Shown one piece after another: positions 14,413 through 16,248 of a DNA stretch of 16,248 nt (position 1 is its first letter; every line of letters starts with the position of its first letter). The notes under the pieces are model-generated. The model had not been told where the DNA came from. It saw nothing but the letters and a program-made list of their open reading frames with translations, and searched no databases. The translations under genes were made by a program, and so were the position numbers. Source of the DNA: UBA685 sp002299005 (lineage in GTDB: Bacteria > Pseudomonadota > Alphaproteobacteria > Puniceispirillales > Puniceispirillaceae); the NCBI GenBank assembly GCA_963966775.1, contig CAXAAH010000034.1:1-16248 (forward strand). Reading direction: 5' to 3'.

Positions 14413-15948
14413 TTAATCCATCAACATCTTCGTGGCCGCGCTCGCCCCTCTTTGGGCGCGTATTTCGCGGATGATTGAGTTTAAAACCGTCATGATCGAG
14501 GCCAAAATCAAGAAGGCCGCGATGGGTCTATCAATGAAACCAAGGGCTGAATAGTCCAAAAGCTGCATTGATTTGGCAAAGGCCGATTCGCCCAGCTTGC
14601 CCAAAATAAGACCAAGCACAATCCCTGCCGCTGAATAGCCTGTCCGGCGCAAGAGATAACCAACAATCCCTGCCAGCAACATCACCCATACATCAATCAA
14701 AAGATTGCGCAGCGCAAAGGCCCCAATGACCGCCAATAGCAAAATACCCGGCGCAAGCCAGCGGAACGGTATCCGCAAAATATGGACAACGGTCTTTGTC
14801 TGAATCCAGCCAAGGCCCAAAATAGCCACATTCGCCCAGAACATCGCGGCAAACATCACCCAGACCAAATCATGGCTGTTGATAAAGATAAGCGGCCCCG
14901 GCTCCATCCCATGAATCTGGAAGATACCAAGCATCATCGCTGTCAGCGCGCCGCCCGGCAGACCAAGCGCCAAGAGCGGGATCATCGCCGCCCCTGTTGC
15001 CGCATTATTCGCTGTCTCAGAAGCAACCACCCCATCAAGCTCACCAGTGCCATATTTCTCAGGCGTCTTAGACCAGCGCACAGCTTGGCTATAGCCCAAA
15101 AAGGCCGCCAAGGTCGCGCCAATACCAGGCAGTACGCCCGCAAAAAAGCCCAACACCATAGAACGAAGCGCGGTCACACGCACCGCCCAAAATTCCATCA
15201 GGCTTGGCAATTGCATGCTCGCTTTTGGCCTCTCTCTTGTGCCTTGCGCGATATTCTGTGCCTGTGTCAGCACCTCTGATACGGCGAAAAAGCCAAGGAT
15301 GACAGGGATGAAATGGATGCCCGCAGATAGATAATAAGACGAGGTCTCAAAGCCAAATAGGCTCCATTCATTAAAGCGTCTGATGCCGCCCACAGGGTCT
15401 GTGCCAATCGTCGCAATCGCAAGGCCAAGGAAAATACTCATCCACCCTTTCCAGAGCGTCTTCGCGCCAACCGAAGCAGAGACCGCCAAGCCAAAACAAA
15501 TAAGCGCAAATATCTCTGGCGGGCCAAAAGAGGTGACCGCCCATTGCGCAATTAGCGGGGTTGCCGCCATCATCATCACAGCCGAAACCGCGCCGCCAAG
15601 GGCTGAGAAAGACACCGCCGCGCCAATCGCTTTACCCGCTTGGCCTTTTTGCGTCATCGGATAGCCATCAAAGCATGTTGGCGCATTTTCAGGCGCGCCC
15701 GGAATATTGAATAAGATCGCCGTAATCGCCCCGCCAAAGACGCCCGCGCAATAGATCGTCGCAAAAACCATAATCGCATGATCTGGTTGCATTGATATTG
15801 TGAAAGGCAAAATAACCGCCCCAAGGGTGAGCATATTCACCCCTGGTATCGCGCCAAATAACATCCCGCCAAACAGCGCAAGAATAAAGATGCTGGTCGT
15901 TTGAATATCACCAAAAAGGGTGAGTGTACCTGCTAGAAAATCCACCAT
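14413..15948 (-). CDS. tctA: Tripartite tricarboxylate transporter large membrane subunit (TctA)
   Basis: This 511-residue membrane protein is the transport subunit of a TTT system, which imports carboxylates delivered by a periplasmic TctC protein. It shows about 11-12 hydrophobic spans and the two family glycine-rich motifs GMLFGAIPGVNMLT (about 28-41) and GVLPGIGATLAAFLGY. Other hallmarks are FNIPGAPENAPTCFDGYPM and SETANNAATGAAMIPLLALGLPGG. Length matches the family. The ATG at 15948 has a GAGGGGG ribosome-binding site. It follows tctB by 18 bp and precedes the acylating dehydrogenase by 28 bp, so transporter and enzymes form one operon. Family substrates include citrate and other carboxylates. 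Placement beside SauS/SauT-like enzymes suggests sulfoacetate or another C2-C3 acid (inference). No tctC is seen, so it should lie beyond the right edge or be encoded elsewhere. Confidence 0.93.
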   Translation of the reverse strand: MVDFLAGTLTLFGDIQTTSIFILALFGGMLFGAIPGVNMLTLGAVILPFTISMQPDHAIMVFATIYCAGVFGGAITAILFNIPGAPENAPTCFDGYPMTQKGQAGKAIGAAVSFSALGGAVSAVMMMAATPLIAQWAVTSFGPPEIFALICFGLAVSASVGAKTLWKGWMSIFLGLAIATIGTDPVGGIRRFNEWSLFGFETSSYYLSAGIHFIPVILGFFAVSEVLTQAQNIAQGTRERPKASMQLPSLMEFWAVRVTALRSMVLGFFAGVLPGIGATLAAFLGYSQAVRWSKTPEKYGTGELDGVVASETANNAATGAAMIPLLALGLPGGALTAMMLGIFQIHGMEPGPLIFINSHDLVWVMFAAMFWANVAILGLGWIQTKTVVHILRIPFRWLAPGILLLAVIGAFALRNLLIDVWVMLLAGIVGYLLRRTGYSAAGIVLGLILGKLGESAFAKSMQLLDYSALGFIDRPIAAFLILASIMTVLNSIIREIRAQRGASAATKMLMD

Positions 15949-15966
15949 GATTATCGCCCCCTCTAC

Positions 15967-16248
15967 CTATAGCCCAAGCCGGATATAGGTGATGATTTCA
16001 TTATTAACGCTATAGAATATCTCCCACGCGCCAACCGGCACCGCGACATAAAACAGCCTGACAAATACATAGAAAACAAGCGCAAGGATTATCGCTGTGA
16101 CCCCGGCGATATGACGCCAATTGCGCACCTCCAACACATAGAGATAGAGCGCGATAAATAGAGGCGAGGCGACAAAGAACCCGATCCGGTGCATCGCCCA
16201 CAGATAGACAAGCGGCAGGCCGAAAATAGCAAGCTTCTGCCCCAATTT
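15967..16248 (-). CDS. tctB: TTT transporter small membrane subunit (TctB), partial at right edge
   Basis: The minus-strand frame is open to the window edge. About 94 residues of the C-terminal part are present, with a TAG stop at 15967-15969. A TTG near 16245 is unlikely to be the start, because TctB proteins are usually about 140-170 residues with four spans. Here about three hydrophobic spans are visible: LAIFGLPLVYLWAMHRIGFF, ASPLFIALYLYVL, and IAGVTAIILALVFYVFVRLF with a VPVG loop after it. This is the expected pattern for the second half of TctB. It lies 18 bp upstream of tctA in the same operon. It is not a substrate-specific part, so it says little about the ligand. Confidence 0.85.
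   Translation of the reverse strand, partial: KLGQKLAIFGLPLVYLWAMHRIGFFVASPLFIALYLYVLEVRNWRHIAGVTAIILALVFYVFVRLFYVAVPVGAWEIFYSVNNEIITYIRLGL

Noticed and set aside
14782..15279. 165-codon plus-strand open frame opposite tctA
   Set aside because: It is antisense to an intact TctA with both glycine-rich motifs, and its translation is Arg/His-rich without a domain.
16243..16245. TTG near 16245 as the true start of tctB
   Set aside because: The frame continues to the window edge and the protein would be too short for a four-span TctB, so the gene is treated as truncated by the window.
1..16248. Mobile element, CRISPR array, defence system or biosynthetic cluster
   Set aside because: No transposase, integrase, direct-repeat array, terminal inverted repeats, toxin-antitoxin pair or assembly-line enzyme was found. 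The repeats present are short and local.

Overview
The window looks like a piece of a heterotrophic, probably marine, alphaproteobacterial chromosome. This is inferred from the mix of TRAP and tripartite tricarboxylate (TTT) solute-binding transporters, a cytochrome c', a Tat-exported TakP-type binding protein, and moderate G+C with dense gene packing. No rRNA, tRNA, insertion sequence, CRISPR array, phage or plasmid gene was seen. It is a catabolic and transport region with eleven complete genes and one partial gene at each edge.

Layout. (1) Positions 1-324 hold the 3' end of an unrecognised gene, followed by a small periplasmic cytochrome c' (416-868). (2) A uronate-dehydrogenase-like SDR (873-1712, minus) is divergent from a TRAP operon (2035-6975, plus). 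The 322-bp gap between them contains several dyad symmetries. The TRAP operon is dctP, a terminator-like hairpin, dctQ, then dctM. Both membrane subunits are enlarged: dctQ carries about four extra N-terminal membrane spans, and dctM a soluble, partly coiled-coil C-terminal extension of about 330 residues. (3) A minus-strand EamA/DMT exporter (7026-7922) shares a terminator with dctM. (4) A plus-strand operon (8203-11374) encodes a GMC flavoprotein alcohol dehydrogenase, an SGNH (GDSL) esterase of the arylesterase/MsAcT type, and a 2-oxoglutarate/Fe(II) oxygenase. (5) A minus-strand operon reads from the right edge: tctB (partial), tctA, a CoA-acylating aldehyde dehydrogenase of the sulfoacetaldehyde-dehydrogenase (SauS) type, and an AMP-forming acyl-CoA ligase in the position expected of SauT.

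How the parts may work together (inference). The right-hand operon fits import of a small acid by a TTT carrier, activation to its CoA thioester, and reduction to an aldehyde. This is the SauT/SauS logic of sulfoacetate breakdown to sulfoacetaldehyde. The facing GMC enzyme belongs to the broad family that, as I recall, includes isethionate dehydrogenase (IseJ), which would give the same aldehyde from isethionate. A C2-sulfonate island is therefore the leading hypothesis, but the signature enzyme Xsc is not in the window. The esterase and oxygenase next to the GMC gene are unexplained and could point to a different, ester-linked substrate. The left half may serve a sugar acid or 2-oxo acid, since the SDR is uronate-dehydrogenase-like and DctP is TakP-like.
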